Shown: positions 8,629 to 18,657, counted from the first letter of the stretch. The stretch is 64,000 bases of DNA from Neokomagataea thailandica NBRC 106555 (GCF_001598495.1 NZ_BCZB01000003.1:62001-126000); one strand, 5' to 3'. The notes: a model not told the origin generated them from the sequence alone. Program-made: numbers and translations.

Positions 8629-10020
8629 TTATAGGGTTGCGTGCAATTTAAATCCGAGAGCATCAATGTTTTTTTTATTACTTTGTAAGTTAGGATTCCA
8701 TATATGCTGATAATCAGGCTGTATAGCAAATCCATGATAGATATGGATATTGTATGTTACTTCTAAAGACATGACGTGGCTCTGTGGAAAAATACCTCTT
8801 CGAAAATTATAATTAATCCATTGATTACGGTTTAACTCAGGGCTAGCGAAGGTTTCTGACCATTCTATGCCAAACGTATCATGCGGTCTTCTGGAGAAGA
8901 TGCCGCTATCAACAATTCCAGCGTAGTATTGATAGCTGTATGGACCATTATTGCTTTGGTTTCGTGTAAAACCCGTTAGCATATATAATCCGTTTAAAGG
9001 CCCATGACCATGACGGATAAGCATTTGATCTGCTTGTACCCATAATTGGGTTTTGCCATTTGTCCATCGGTATGGTCGCCCGGTTAATGCGGCGGGTTGG
9101 TTGACACTATCAAAGTAATTGTCTCGGTAATTTGAACTATCGTATGCGATACCAATTTTGTAGTGTCCAACGAGTTCATTGGGGCCGAAGGATGGAATTA
9201 GGCCAATTTCTGTTGGTAAATAAAATCCAGTATACCGGTTCAGGCTCATATTAAACCCGGTTCGATCATAGCGTATGGTATTTAAGCCGGGATTAACACC
9301 ATATAAGCCAGTTTGTATATAAAGACCATGGAGCGGCCAGTAACGGATGCGTGCACCCCATGTTGATCCGGGATATGTGCCATAACCAGGCGAGCCACGA
9401 GTGAGGGATTTAGGAATACCACAATTTGCTTTATTCATAAAATTACAAAAAAGTGGCGAATTGGCAAAGTCTATATTAACAGGCATTTTCCCAAATGCGA
9501 TTTGTAGCCGTTTATTGGCGAGATCTTGTGTGCCGTAAATATAGACAAGATGCACAGCGACATTTCCTCCACCGCCGTAAATTTCTTGAAAGCCGTTGAG
9601 CGAATTATCTCCCAAATCCCCGGCGAGATTACGGCCTGCGCGGTTAATAATGACAGCGTGTGTGATGAAGCCTTTCCAGCCAATTAATTTTTCCCAATTG
9701 AGGTCAAGCTCTAAGCCTATTTGGTGTGCATAGGCGGCTTTTCCTCCACCGCCGCCGTTAAGGGCCATAATGCTTTCTGTTGTATAATCCAGAACAAGAC
9801 CAATTCCTTTTTTGTTCAGTCCACGTAGTAATTCTCCCCACGGGGTTAGCATATGCTCTACAGGTGGTGTGAATGGTGTATTCGCGTAGGCTGTGGGGGT
9901 ATCGAGAGAGAATAACGGGGATGTTAGGGAAACGGGGCCGCGATATTGCGCCCGTGCCTGTTGGAAGAGGCACGGTATTCCTGCGCATAGAAGCATCGCG
10001 AGGAGAAGTGACCGGCGCAT
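8629..10020 (-). CDS. OprB-family carbohydrate-selective porin
   Basis: An outer-membrane porin of 463 residues. It starts with a Sec signal peptide of about 24 residues ending ARAQ. The body has alternating aromatic/polar beta strands with the OprB hallmarks: TPWGELLRGLNKKGIGL near residue 60, the GSTWGARIRYWPLHGLYIQTG strand, and a C-terminal strand ending in LHATL. Such porins pass sugars in pseudomonads and acetic acid bacteria. It starts 10 bases after the 2-hydroxyacid dehydrogenase stop on the same strand, so it appears to be the last gene of that operon and the outer-membrane entry route for its substrate. Confidence 0.88.
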   Translation of the reverse strand: MRRSLLLAMLLCAGIPCLFQQARAQYRGPVSLTSPLFSLDTPTAYANTPFTPPVEHMLTPWGELLRGLNKKGIGLVLDYTTESIMALNGGGGGKAAYAHQIGLELDLNWEKLIGWKGFITHAVIINRAGRNLAGDLGDNSLNGFQEIYGGGGNVAVHLVYIYGTQDLANKRLQIAFGKMPVNIDFANSPLFCNFMNKANCGIPKSLTRGSPGYGTYPGSTWGARIRYWPLHGLYIQTGLYGVNPGLNTIRYDRTGFNMSLNRYTGFYLPTEIGLIPSFGPNELVGHYKIGIAYDSSNYRDNYFDSVNQPAALTGRPYRWTNGKTQLWVQADQMLIRHGHGPLNGLYMLTGFTRNQSNNGPYSYQYYAGIVDSGIFSRRPHDTFGIEWSETFASPELNRNQWINYNFRRGIFPQSHVMSLEVTYNIHIYHGFAIQPDYQHIWNPNLQSNKKNIDALGFKLHATL

Positions 10021-10030
10021 TTGAATTGCC

Positions 10031-10996
10031 TTATGAAGCAGTTGTACTAGCGCCTGATGAGGGCGTCTTTGGAAGGACGGGAGAGATAAGCGGGCGACCT
10101 GAAAAATGCGCTAAAAGGTTATCGACAACGCATTGTCCCATTGTCAGGCGTGTCTCGACGGTTGCACTCGCACGGTGTGGTTGTAAAACGACATTCTCCA
10201 TGGAGAGGAGGGCTTCTGGTACGTTGGGTTCATGCTCAAAGACATCTAGAGCGGCAGCGCCGAGTACACCGTTTTGCAGGGCTGTAATGAGTGCTGTTTC
10301 ATCAACAAGGCTGCCACGAGAGACATTGATGAGTAACCCTTTAGGGCCGAGTGCCTCTAGAATGTTTTGATTGATGCTGTGGTAGGTTTGAGGGGTCGCG
10401 CTGGCGGAAAGAACAAGAATATCATTCTTCTGGGCGAGTTCGAGAAGAGACGGTACAAAATACGCGTTATTTAAGTGTAGGTTGTGGGTGTGATGATACG
10501 ATACAGGCATATCAAAGCCATAAGCACGACGAGCAACAGCTTTTCCTACATGCCCCATACCAAAGATACCTAGACGTTTTCCGCTCGCTTTATGGGCCAG
10601 AGGAAGCGTATTCTTGCCCCATTGCCGCGTACGGATAAAGTGATCTCCTGTAGGGACCTGTCTGAGGGCAGAAAGAAGAAGGGCAAAAGCGAGATCCGCC
10701 ACATCATCGGTCAAAATACCGGGTGTCGTGGTGACGTGGATGCCACGGCGTACTGTTTCGTTGAGGTTTACGGCATCGGTCCCAACACCATTGATGGCGA
10801 TGATTTCTAGCGCAGGTAGGGCCGCGAGAAGTGGGGCCGGTACGCCAGTGGCTCCCCCCGTAGCAATGGCTTGGATCCTCGGGGCGATGGGGAGTACCGC
10901 TTCAAGTGAATGATAGGGGTGTACGGTGAAAGCGTCCCGCAGGGCGCTTTCAATCGTGGGCATCATAGGTTCTATGAGCAAGAGATGCGGTTTCAT
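10031..10996 (-). CDS. D-isomer-specific 2-hydroxyacid dehydrogenase (glyoxylate/hydroxypyruvate or 2-ketoaldonate reductase type)
   Basis: A 321-residue NAD(P)-dependent dehydrogenase. The nucleotide-binding GxGxxG (GIFGMGHVGKAVARRA) is near residue 150. The catalytic Arg (NVSRGSLVDE), Glu (FEHEP) and His (QPHRASAT) follow in order. The sequence falls in the GhrB/2-ketogluconate reductase group. It lies 26 bases from the hydratase gene and 10 bases before the porin gene in a catabolic operon. It probably reduces a 2-keto acid intermediate; the exact substrate is not visible. Confidence 0.87.
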   Translation of the reverse strand: MKPHLLLIEPMMPTIESALRDAFTVHPYHSLEAVLPIAPRIQAIATGGATGVPAPLLAALPALEIIAINGVGTDAVNLNETVRRGIHVTTTPGILTDDVADLAFALLLSALRQVPTGDHFIRTRQWGKNTLPLAHKASGKRLGIFGMGHVGKAVARRAYGFDMPVSYHHTHNLHLNNAYFVPSLLELAQKNDILVLSASATPQTYHSINQNILEALGPKGLLINVSRGSLVDETALITALQNGVLGAAALDVFEHEPNVPEALLSMENVVLQPHRASATVETRLTMGQCVVDNLLAHFSGRPLISPVLPKTPSSGASTTAS

Positions 10997-11022
10997 GGGC
11001 GATAAAACTCTGTAAGAGGACT

Positions 11023-11820
11023 TTAGGGAAGATGAACGGTAATGCTGCCGAGAGAAGCGAACTTCGCTTTGGCAGTGGTGCCTGCTTCAACGAATATCGT
11101 TCCGGTCGTGGAGCCTGTGGTGACAATGTCTCCCGCTTTGATCGGAAAGCCTTGTGCGGCTGCATGTTTTGCAAGCCATACAAGCATGCGCAGGGGATCT
11201 CCTGCGGAGTTACCTCCTTTATGCTCGGCGAGGAGCTGTGCGTTGGCCGTAAGGCGTACGGGTTCTTCTACGGGGGTTAATGAGGCCCAATCTGTGAGGG
11301 CATCTCCATAAATTAAGGCGCCGTGATTGCCTTGGTCTGCGAGGTGGAGCAAGGCGGTTTGTGTTCCTATTTTACGAAAACGCGTATCACAAATTTCGAT
11401 AGCCGGATGTGCGCTGATGATGGCGGAAAAAACCTCTTCGCGCGTTACATCATCCTTTGGGGCGGGCAAGTCTTTTCCAAAACGGTAAACAATCTCTGCT
11501 TCAACGCCGTAAAAATGGCAGAGCTCTTTTGGCAGGGTGGTTTCACCTTGAAATAAAGTGGCGGCATGAATGGGGGCGCTGAATGGCTCTGCTGTCGGGG
11601 TGGGGGCGCCCACTTTCCAGCCACGGACAGGGCCGAGCGTTTTGCTCATTGCTGTCGCAACAGATTTTTGTATGGCGTAGGCTTCGGACGCTGTTTGTGG
11701 CGCATAAGGGAAGGGTGTTTCAAGAATAGGTTGGTGGTTGAGGCGAGCCTCGATGAGGGCCTGTGCGCATAGGTCTAGAGCGGTTTTTTGGTCATGAGAG
11801 GCAGTGTTAAGAGCGGTCAT
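11023..11820 (-). CDS. 2-keto-4-pentenoate hydratase / fumarylacetoacetate hydrolase-related protein
   Basis: A 265-residue member of the MhpD-like hydratase/decarboxylase family. Family landmarks are VRGWKVGAPTP near residue 60, the metal-binding acidic segment around YGVEAEIVYRFGKD near 105, and GDIVTTGSTTG near the C-terminus. Such enzymes hydrate or decarboxylate 2-keto acids in aromatic and sugar-acid catabolism. In this operon it sits between an MHS transporter and a 2-hydroxyacid dehydrogenase, so a 2-keto acid from a sugar acid is plausible. The substrate is not determined. Confidence 0.82.
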   Translation of the reverse strand: MTALNTASHDQKTALDLCAQALIEARLNHQPILETPFPYAPQTASEAYAIQKSVATAMSKTLGPVRGWKVGAPTPTAEPFSAPIHAATLFQGETTLPKELCHFYGVEAEIVYRFGKDLPAPKDDVTREEVFSAIISAHPAIEICDTRFRKIGTQTALLHLADQGNHGALIYGDALTDWASLTPVEEPVRLTANAQLLAEHKGGNSAGDPLRMLVWLAKHAAAQGFPIKAGDIVTTGSTTGTIFVEAGTTAKAKFASLGSITVHLP

Positions 11821-11855
11821 ACGGCACCTATGTAAGAGAGAGAAAAAGGAGGAAG

Positions 11856-13274
11856 TCAGAAGCTATCGGCTTCAGATAAAAGGTCTCGGTCTTTTGTCTC
11901 GGGAATGTAAAAGGTAGCGATGATGGCTAAAATAGAGAGAAAGACCACGTATAGAGAAAGAGGGATCCAAGCATATAAGCCACTTTGTACGCCACCGATG
12001 TGGAAGCGTGAGAAAAGGGCGATTAATGCTTCTCCGACCATAGGGGAAATACCGCCGGCTATGACGGAGGAAAATTCGCGCGTGAAGGATACGGCGGTAT
12101 AGCGGTGGTAAACGCCGAACATTTCAGGAAGAAAAGCCCCCTGGGTTCCAAACATTCCCCAAGTAGCGATACCGAGCGCTATGGCTAGGGCAATCAAGGA
12201 AAAAATAGGGTTACCACGGCTGAAAGTATACCAAACGGGTATGGCTGTAATGGCTTGTAGTATAGCGAAAGCTCGGTAAACGCGGGTGCGGCCGTACCGA
12301 TCGCTGAGATATCCAGCACCAGGAATAGTCATTGCGCCGACGAGAGCTGCGCCAATGAGGGCAAGAGTTCCCCAGCGTCCCCCCATACCTACGGTGTGTA
12401 CGAGATAGCTGATAGCGAGGACTTGGTATATTGATGAGCCGCCATTTTCAGCCATACGCAGTCCGAGGCCACCGAGAATAGGGCGCCGCGACGCTGTTAA
12501 TATGTCACGCAAAGAGCGCTTTTGACGTGGTGCGGTCTCTTCTTCATTTTGGGCTTTATGAAAGGCTGGTGATTCTTTCAAATGCAAGCGCATATAAAGA
12601 GCGATGACCAACAAAATGAGACTGAAGAGAAATGGAACGCGCCATAACCAAGTCTCGGCAATGTTGGGAACACCGACGAGCATAAAAAAATAAATGAGAC
12701 CGGCGCAGACGGTGCCCATTTGGATACCCAAAAATGGTAAGGCTGCAAAATAACCACGGCGGCCGCGCGGGGCGCTCTCCGTCATCATCACGGCTGCGCC
12801 GGCTTGTTCCGCACCTGCACCGAGGCCCTGCAAAATACGCATAGTAATGAGCAGTAAGGGCGCGGCAATGCCGATGTGCGCGTAGGACGGAATGAGGCCA
12901 ATGCCGGCGCTGGCAAAGCCCATAAGGGTAACGGTGATGAGGAGGACCACTTTGCGGCCTACTCTATCTCCCAAACGGCCAAAAATAACGCCACCGATCG
13001 GCCGGACGGCAAAACCGATGAAATAAGTAGCGAAACTCGCTACGAGCCCCATGCTTGGTATGCTGCTGGGGAAGAATAGGGGGCCGAAGACGAGCGCTGC
13101 CGCTAGAGAATATAACGCAAAGTCATAATATTCCATGGCGCTACCGATGGAACATGTCCACGCTGTGCGGCGCAGTTCAGCCAAAGGCATGGGAGTACGA
13201 TCATGGTGTTCAGCTACGTCTACTATGCTCTGATCAGGAGGCGTTGAGGCGTTAAGCGCTGTGAAAGTGTTCAT
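11856..13274 (-). CDS. MFS transporter, metabolite:H+ symporter (MHS) family
   Basis: A 472-residue, 12-helix permease. The first helix region (SAMEYYDFALYSLAAALVF) and the loop 2-3 motif GRLGDRVGRK are typical of the MHS branch, which carries shikimate, alpha-ketoglutarate, dicarboxylates and proline/betaine. The long central cytosolic loop sits near residues 235-265. Its start overlaps the stop of the Gfo/Idh/MocA gene (13271-13274), indicating translational coupling. It probably imports the organic acid metabolised by the neighbouring enzymes. Confidence 0.87.
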   Translation of the reverse strand: MNTFTALNASTPPDQSIVDVAEHHDRTPMPLAELRRTAWTCSIGSAMEYYDFALYSLAAALVFGPLFFPSSIPSMGLVASFATYFIGFAVRPIGGVIFGRLGDRVGRKVVLLITVTLMGFASAGIGLIPSYAHIGIAAPLLLITMRILQGLGAGAEQAGAAVMMTESAPRGRRGYFAALPFLGIQMGTVCAGLIYFFMLVGVPNIAETWLWRVPFLFSLILLVIALYMRLHLKESPAFHKAQNEEETAPRQKRSLRDILTASRRPILGGLGLRMAENGGSSIYQVLAISYLVHTVGMGGRWGTLALIGAALVGAMTIPGAGYLSDRYGRTRVYRAFAILQAITAIPVWYTFSRGNPIFSLIALAIALGIATWGMFGTQGAFLPEMFGVYHRYTAVSFTREFSSVIAGGISPMVGEALIALFSRFHIGGVQSGLYAWIPLSLYVVFLSILAIIATFYIPETKDRDLLSEADSF

Positions 13275-14275
13275 GGGAGGTGTACTTCTACCTGACGCCC
13301 TGTCTGGATGGCAGTTTTCAAGGCGAGTGCAATATGGAGGGCAGCACGGCCGTCCTGTCCTGTCGCTGCGGGGGTATCTTGGCCGATAATGGCCTTTCTG
13401 AAGCGCTCAAGTGCATAATAATACAGGTTATGATGTACGATTGGGATGGCATGTTCGCCGGTTGTATTTCGGAGGTGAAGGGAGCCGATAGGTTTTTGAC
13501 TCATACAGTCCCGCGCAATGAGAGCGCCTGTTTCGCCAAAGACTTCCACGCCACCCGGTGCAGAAGGAACGGCGTAAGAGCCATGAATTTGTACGAGCAG
13601 ATCTCCGGGAAAGCGAAGGACAGCCATAATCCCATCTTCTACACCGCGTGTGCCGCGTCGTCCGCTTTGTGACATGGCAAAAACATGGGTGGGGTCTGAC
13701 CCCAATAGAAAACGTAGTGTGTCAATGTCGTGGATTGTGCTATCGAGTATTAACCCGCCATCTGTAGAATTAACCCGCCAACCTGCATTGCTAGGGTCAA
13801 TAAAATTGGCATGGAATACGCGTACAGTATTTAACTGACCGATCGATCCATCATGTATTTTTTGGCGCAGAGCCTGATGCACGGCAGAACAGCGCAGGTG
13901 ATGATTGGTTCCGAATACGACCCCTGATTTCTGTGCTGCTTTTATGATGGATGAAGCTTCTGAAAGGGTAAGTGCTAAGGGTTTTTCGCATAGTATATGC
14001 TTACCTGCTAAGGCTGAAGCCATTGCCTGCGCATAATGTTTGGCGTTATGCGTGCTGATATAGACAGCGTGAATGTCCGGGTCTTCAAGGATGTCTGACA
14101 GGTGGGTGGTGCTGTGTGGGATGTGGTGTTTCCGGGCAAATGCTGTGCCACGTTCAGCATCACTGCTGAGCACCGACTTAATGGAAAAGCTAGGTTGAGA
14201 GCGGATTGCATCAATCATCCATTCGTTTGCCACATTACTCGCTCCAATAAGAGCCCATTGCATGTGTTCTGTCAT
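13271..14275 (-). CDS. Gfo/Idh/MocA-family NAD(P)-dependent oxidoreductase
   Basis: A 334-residue dehydrogenase of the glucose-fructose oxidoreductase/inositol dehydrogenase type. The N-terminal Rossmann fold begins ALIGASNVANEWM, and the diagnostic EKPLAL motif (HILCEKPLAL) is near residue 95. A GGLILDSTIHDIDTLRFLLG segment follows near 175, carrying the catalytic region HDID. It is the first gene of the minus-strand operon reaching to the porin, and probably oxidises a sugar, inositol or sugar acid. No export signal is seen, unlike periplasmic glucose-fructose oxidoreductase. Confidence 0.87.
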   Translation of the reverse strand: MTEHMQWALIGASNVANEWMIDAIRSQPSFSIKSVLSSDAERGTAFARKHHIPHSTTHLSDILEDPDIHAVYISTHNAKHYAQAMASALAGKHILCEKPLALTLSEASSIIKAAQKSGVVFGTNHHLRCSAVHQALRQKIHDGSIGQLNTVRVFHANFIDPSNAGWRVNSTDGGLILDSTIHDIDTLRFLLGSDPTHVFAMSQSGRRGTRGVEDGIMAVLRFPGDLLVQIHGSYAVPSAPGGVEVFGETGALIARDCMSQKPIGSLHLRNTTGEHAIPIVHHNLYYYALERFRKAIIGQDTPAATGQDGRAALHIALALKTAIQTGRQVEVHLP

Positions 14276-15057
14276 GAAATCTGTCCTACTTTACCGCTAC
14301 AGAAGGGTGAGAACAGCGTTACCACATTGTAGAATAATGATTACTTCACATATTTATGTTCGTGCTCAGTAAGCTATACAGTTTACGATAAAATATCCTT
14401 ATTTTCTGTGATTAAATCTAATTATTAAGTCGTAAAAAGAAAAATACTATCGCGATTAAGTGATGAGTTACCTCTTGAAAGGTTCTCATCAGATATTGGA
14501 GGCGCGCAATGGTTCTATGGCGGTCGATGGAATGCCTTACGCCAGAAGTAGGAGAGGCAGTAACGGTTACCCTAACGTGGAAGTGTTGGGTTTGTTCGTA
14601 TCGTGAAGCTGATGAAACGACTCCTGATGAGCCGCAGGTTTGGCCTGTGCAATCCTCTTATTCAAGGAGGCGCAGTGCTGCGTATGAGGAAACCTGTTTT
14701 TGAACCCGCATAATGCCATAGTTTTTGCTAAGATCGGATAGATCATAGCTATGTCATTAGAATGGGTTAGGGAGATAAGAGTATCAATATGACAGAGCAA
14801 TAGATCTTCTTTTATAGACATTGCCATTTTCAATGGGAAGGGTTGGTCTTTGATATATTTGTGTTCTATTTAATTCTAGATATACTGGGGAAAACGGTTC
14901 GGATGTTTCACATTGAAGCCCTATAAAGGGTGAGCGGTCTGTATGCGTCTATGACCACTCATGGGGCTGATAACATGTGCAGTGTGGTACGATAATGCGG
15001 ATGTTCCCACTAACGCTGTTCGGCATATGGTTGTAGGTTTTTTTAATTACTATGCCT
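14276..15057. other. Intergenic region without a convincing gene
   Basis: About 780 bases separate the start of the Gfo/Idh/MocA operon from the end of the beta-propeller gene. The right part of the region (14.3-14.5 kb) is AT-rich and should hold the operon promoter. The rest contains only short open frames, apart from the possible relic listed separately. Confidence 0.5.
14658..14833 (-). pseudogene. Possible frameshifted small gene remnant, unrecognised
   Basis: On the minus strand a frame opens with MKMAMSIKEDLLLCHIDTL at 14833. After a frame change near 14750 it continues as DLSDLSKNYGIMRVQKQVSS and ends at a stop at 14658. Both pieces look protein-like and together would make about 58 residues, which suggests a small gene broken by one indel. 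I do not recognise a family. The case rests on apparent coding character only. Confidence 0.22.
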
Positions 15058-16218
15058 TCAACGTTGACGTTCAAGATTTGCTCCAGATCCCGGAAGGGGG
15101 GTATCGCCCTGAACGCTGAGGGTTGTGCCGTTCCATGATAGCGTTCTTAACATATGATCTACACCACCTTGGGTGAGGATTTGTGTGCCATCTGGCGAGA
15201 AAATTAGTCCTTGCGGCCAGAGAGGGCCCGGAGCCTGAGCAAGCTGTGTTAAATGGCCGTTTGACAGTCGGAAGACTGTTACGATACCGCGTGCGTGATA
15301 AAGGGGGGAGGCGTCAGGCATAGCGGAGCCGTTCTGTGAAACGACGGCGAGATATTGTCCGTCAGGCGAAATATCCGTTCCCTCTGGTGCGTTTGGCACC
15401 ATAACACGGTCAACCTCTTTGAGGTTGGGTGTCTGTAGATCAAGCATAACAATGCTTCCGGGTTTACCGTGACCATGCCCGAGGACATTTACAGACATGT
15501 AATGGCCGTCTGGAGTGATACGTAAAGTCCATGCGCCCGGGGAGAGGGGGAGGGGGTTTGGTTCAACTTGAAGGTGATCACCATTCAAGTTGATGGTATA
15601 AATAAGATCACCTTTCCATAAGCTCACAAAAGCACGTTTGCCATCGGGGGCAATGGTGACACCACCAACGAACCCGCCTTTGACCGGTAGAGTGACGTTT
15701 TGGGCGTGTGACAGACGGCCATCCACAGCGCGGAACCACGTAATAGAACCAGATTTTCCGTTTGCGACAAGCATATGCTGCCCATCCGGTGAGAGGCGTA
15801 ATGTTGTTGCGCCTGGCTGGGAGCGTGTCGTTTGTATAACCCGTATTGGGGTGGCTTGTAGGTCAATGACACTAATCTGATCATTCGGGATGATTTTATC
15901 TTCAAGCCTATTGGGCTGTGCGGCAGAGCTAAGATATGCGTAATGGCCATCAGGAGAGATGGTTAAAGCCGTTGGAGGACCTACTACGCTTGCTGCTGCG
16001 GGGATACTACCCGTGACGTGCCATAAATTATCTTTTTCTCGGGCGATTTTACTTAATGTGTCTGGGAGTATGTGAGGTGGAAGGATTTGTACGCCGTTTT
16101 GTAGTAATGTGTGGCCGTCATTTGCAGAAAGTACGATCTGAGCATGAACAGGGGTGGCGCTTAGGAAGAAATATGGAGAGAGTAACCCAACCCAAAAGAA
16201 GGTGCGTATAGGGCTCAT
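15058..16218 (-). CDS. Secreted beta-propeller protein (YncE/lactonase-like WD40-type repeats)
   Basis: A 386-residue protein with an N-terminal Sec signal peptide (about 26 residues, cleavage near VHAQ). The body holds repeated blades marked by the motif SPDG or TPDG plus a following hydrophobic strand: ISPDGHYAYLSS, LSPDGQHMLVAN, IAPDGKRAFVSL, ITPDGHYMSVN, ISPDGQYLAVVS and FSPDGTQILTQ. This is a seven-bladed propeller of the YncE/6-phosphogluconolactonase-like superfamily, probably periplasmic. No lactonase active site can be confirmed. It stands alone, with about 500 bases to the divergent catalase gene. Confidence 0.75.
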   Translation of the reverse strand: MSPIRTFFWVGLLSPYFFLSATPVHAQIVLSANDGHTLLQNGVQILPPHILPDTLSKIAREKDNLWHVTGSIPAAASVVGPPTALTISPDGHYAYLSSAAQPNRLEDKIIPNDQISVIDLQATPIRVIQTTRSQPGATTLRLSPDGQHMLVANGKSGSITWFRAVDGRLSHAQNVTLPVKGGFVGGVTIAPDGKRAFVSLWKGDLIYTINLNGDHLQVEPNPLPLSPGAWTLRITPDGHYMSVNVLGHGHGKPGSIVMLDLQTPNLKEVDRVMVPNAPEGTDISPDGQYLAVVSQNGSAMPDASPLYHARGIVTVFRLSNGHLTQLAQAPGPLWPQGLIFSPDGTQILTQGGVDHMLRTLSWNGTTLSVQGDTPLPGSGANLERQR

Positions 16219-16733
16219 GTTAGATGCCTTGCTTAATTATCATGTTATTGATGTTAAAACTCATATAATTGATCATTAAACAAATAAAATTCTCGTTACC
16301 GAATGAAATATATTTTAAATAATACTGTGATATTATTCTTAAAAAAGACATAACTGATCTATGATTTGTAATATATTTATATGAAATGCGTTAGATACTG
16401 ATTGATTCGATCACGGAAAAGAAAAATTTGTTTTGCAAGATCATGCTCGGTGGTTTCGGTTTTCTTTTATTGGCGAAGGATAATGCCTGCTGGTTGGAGA
16501 AAATGGGTATAAATGTCCAGATGTTCAGCAGCATGTAACTTATATGTGCTGTTAATAATCATTATAAATCTCCAATCGTGAGTTATATATTATTGATTTA
16601 TATATACGGAATAATATATTTATTATTGTATCTAATTCTCAAAAAATTAAATAAAAATGTTTCTTCATGGGAACTTAAAAGTCCTAATCTCTTTTTGGTG
16701 GAGTATGCTTCACTTTGGGCGGAGAGACATTCT
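16219..16733. promoter_or_regulatory. Upstream region of catalase and beta-propeller genes
   Basis: This AT-rich region between divergent genes must contain both promoters. The catalase frame stays open to 16578, but that extension encodes a hydrophobic low-complexity stretch that is not part of catalases. A ribosome-binding site (ggagag, 16721-16726) sits 7 bases before the ATG at 16734 and decides that start. I see no recognisable operator. Confidence 0.5.
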
Positions 16734-18194
16734 ATGTCTACGGATCATCTGAAAACAGCGACAACGGATGCTGGGGCACCAGTTTCCAGCACTGAGAATT
16801 CATTAAGCGTTGGTGCTGATGGGCCTATCGTTTTACACGATCATTATTTGATCGAACAAATGGCGGCGTTTAACCGTGAAATGATACCGGATCGTCAGCC
16901 GCACGCTAAAGGTGGTGGGGCTTTTGGGTATTTTGAAGTTACGCATGATGTAAGCTGTTATACTAAAGCAAATTTTTTGCAAAAAGGCCAAAAGACGGAC
17001 GTTGTCATTCGCTTTTCTACCGTTGCAGGTGAGGCGGGTAGCCCAGATACATGGCGTGATCCTCGGGGCTTCTCGGTAAAATTCTATACCGAGGAGGGAA
17101 ATTTTGACATGGTGGGTAACAACACGCCTGTCTTCTTTATTCGTGATCCCATGAAATTCCAGCATTTTATTCATTCGCAGAAGCGCCGTGCGGATAGTGG
17201 ACTGCGTGATAATGATATGCAGTGGGATTTTTGGACACTCTGCCCAGAAACAGCCCACCAGGTCACGTGGCTTATGGGTGACCGTGGTATTCCGGCGACA
17301 TGGCGCCATATGGACGGTTTCTCAAGCCACACTTACATGTGGATTAATGATGAGGGGGAGCGTTTTTGGGTAAAGTACCACTTTAAAACGGATCAAGGTA
17401 TTAAGTGTCTTACACAAGACCAAGCGGATCAATTAGCGGGGAGCGATGCGGATTACCACCGTCGTGACCTTTTTGAATCTATTAAGCGTGGTGAGTATCC
17501 AAGCTGGACGCTTAAAATGCAAATCATGCCTTACGAAGAGGCTAAAACCTATAAAATCAACCCCTTTGATCTCACCAAGGTATGGCCTCAAAGTGAATAT
17601 CCTTTGATTGAAGTGGGTAAACTTGTTCTTGACCGTAACCCAACGGATTTCTTTACTCAGATTGAGCAAGCGGCTTTTGAGCCGAATAACTATGTACCGG
17701 GTACGGGGCTCTCACCGGATAAGATGCTTCTGGGTCGCTCTTTTGCTTATGCGGATGCCCACCGTGCGCGTTTAGGGGGGAATTATAAGCAAATCCCCGT
17801 GAATGCCCCTAAGTGTCCTGTCCACTCTTATTCCAAGGGTGGAGCCATGCGTAGTGTGAACACTTCTGATCCCGTGTATTCACCGAACACAAAGGGTGGA
17901 CCAGTCAGTAACCCTGGGCGCTATCCTGAAGATGCTGTATGGGCTGTTGATGGTGAGTTTGTCAGAGCTGCTTATACACTGCGCGCTGAGGATAATGATT
18001 TTAGCCAAGCTCAGAAACTCGTGAATGACGTGATGGATGACGCTGCACGTGAGCGCCTCGTTCAAAACGTTGTTGGGCATATTTTGGGGGGAGTGCAAGA
18101 GCCTGTTCTGTCTCGTGTATTTGAGTATTGGAAGAATGTTGATTCTCAATTGGGACAGCGTATTCAGGATGAGGTGTTGAGAAAACAAAAATAA
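16734..18194 (+). CDS. Monofunctional haem catalase
   Basis: A 486-residue small-subunit catalase that breaks down hydrogen peroxide in the cytoplasm. The catalytic His is in [10 protein letters not shown] near residue 57, the active-site Asn in [14 protein letters not shown] near 130, and the proximal haem Tyr in [14 protein letters not shown] near 340. Length fits the clade 3 enzymes. The ATG at 16734 is preferred because of the Shine-Dalgarno just upstream and agreement with family N-termini. The gene stands alone and ends at a strong terminator-like hairpin. Confidence 0.94.
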   Translation: MSTDHLKTATTDAGAPVSSTENSLSVGADGPIVLHDHYLIEQMAAFNREMIPDRQPHAKGGGAFGYFEVTHDVSCYTKANFLQKGQKTDVVIRFSTVAGEAGSPDTWRDPRGFSVKFYTEEGNFDMVGNNTPVFFIRDPMKFQHFIHSQKRRADSGLRDNDMQWDFWTLCPETAHQVTWLMGDRGIPATWRHMDGFSSHTYMWINDEGERFWVKYHFKTDQGIKCLTQDQADQLAGSDADYHRRDLFESIKRGEYPSWTLKMQIMPYEEAKTYKINPFDLTKVWPQSEYPLIEVGKLVLDRNPTDFFTQIEQAAFEPNNYVPGTGLSPDKMLLGRSFAYADAHRARLGGNYKQIPVNAPKCPVHSYSKGGAMRSVNTSDPVYSPNTKGGPVSNPGRYPEDAVWAVDGEFVRAAYTLRAEDNDFSQAQKLVNDVMDDAARERLVQNVVGHILGGVQEPVLSRVFEYWKNVDSQLGQRIQDEVLRKQK

Positions 18195-18204
18195 TTTTTC
18201 TTGT

Positions 18205-18258
18205 AATATGGCTCTTAAAGAGGTTAATAAGCCGATGAGGGCCATATTTTTATTTATT
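18205..18258 (+). terminator. Rho-independent terminator of catalase gene
   Basis: An 11-base stem (18205-18215 with 18238-18248, one G-T pair) is followed directly by a T-rich run. It lies 10 bases after the catalase stop. Confidence 0.75.
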
Positions 18259-18303
18259 TTTTATTTCTATTTGTGGTTTATTTACTTTGAGATAAATTTT
18301 ACT

Positions 18304-18543
18304 CTATAAAAAAACGGACTTACGAAGTGCCGGACCTTTTCGGTCAGATGAATGAATTTTGGTAAAATAACCTCTGGTTGAACCGTTATGTAAAAAATAT
18401 AATTTTCCACTGCGGAGTGTACCTTTTAAAGGCTTGCTGTGAGTGCGGCCAATTTCATTTTCTAAATATGAAGTTAATTTAAGTATTATATTTTCATTTG
18501 CGACTGTCTTATTATTATTTTGAATAATTATAAGGTGTATTTT
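18304..18543 (-). pseudogene. C-terminal fragment of an unrecognised protein
   Basis: An open frame of about 79 codons on the minus strand ends at a stop at 18304-18306. It is bounded upstream by a stop and has no ATG, GTG or TTG start at a sensible place. The translation has ordinary protein character (for example SYLENEIGRTHSKPLKG and GKLYFLHNGSTRGYF), unlike random AT-rich sequence. It looks like the 3' end of a decayed gene. I cannot name a family. Composition is AT-rich. Confidence 0.35.
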
Positions 18544-18657
18544 TTATATATCTGTCAGGACAATTTTTATTGTGCTTATAGGATAGGTTCATGCCGCTTG
18601 GGAGAGATGTCACTTAAGCTGTAATGTGGGCAGTGCTTTGGGTTATCAAATATATAA

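Noticed and set aside
14509-14703. A 64-codon plus-strand frame after the Gfo/Idh/MocA promoter region
   Set aside because: No family features and a poor start context. The opposite strand has the better coding character.
16578-16733. In-frame N-terminal extension of the catalase with a hydrophobic helix
   Set aside because: The extension is low-complexity, has no catalase counterpart, and a better start with a ribosome-binding site lies at 16734.
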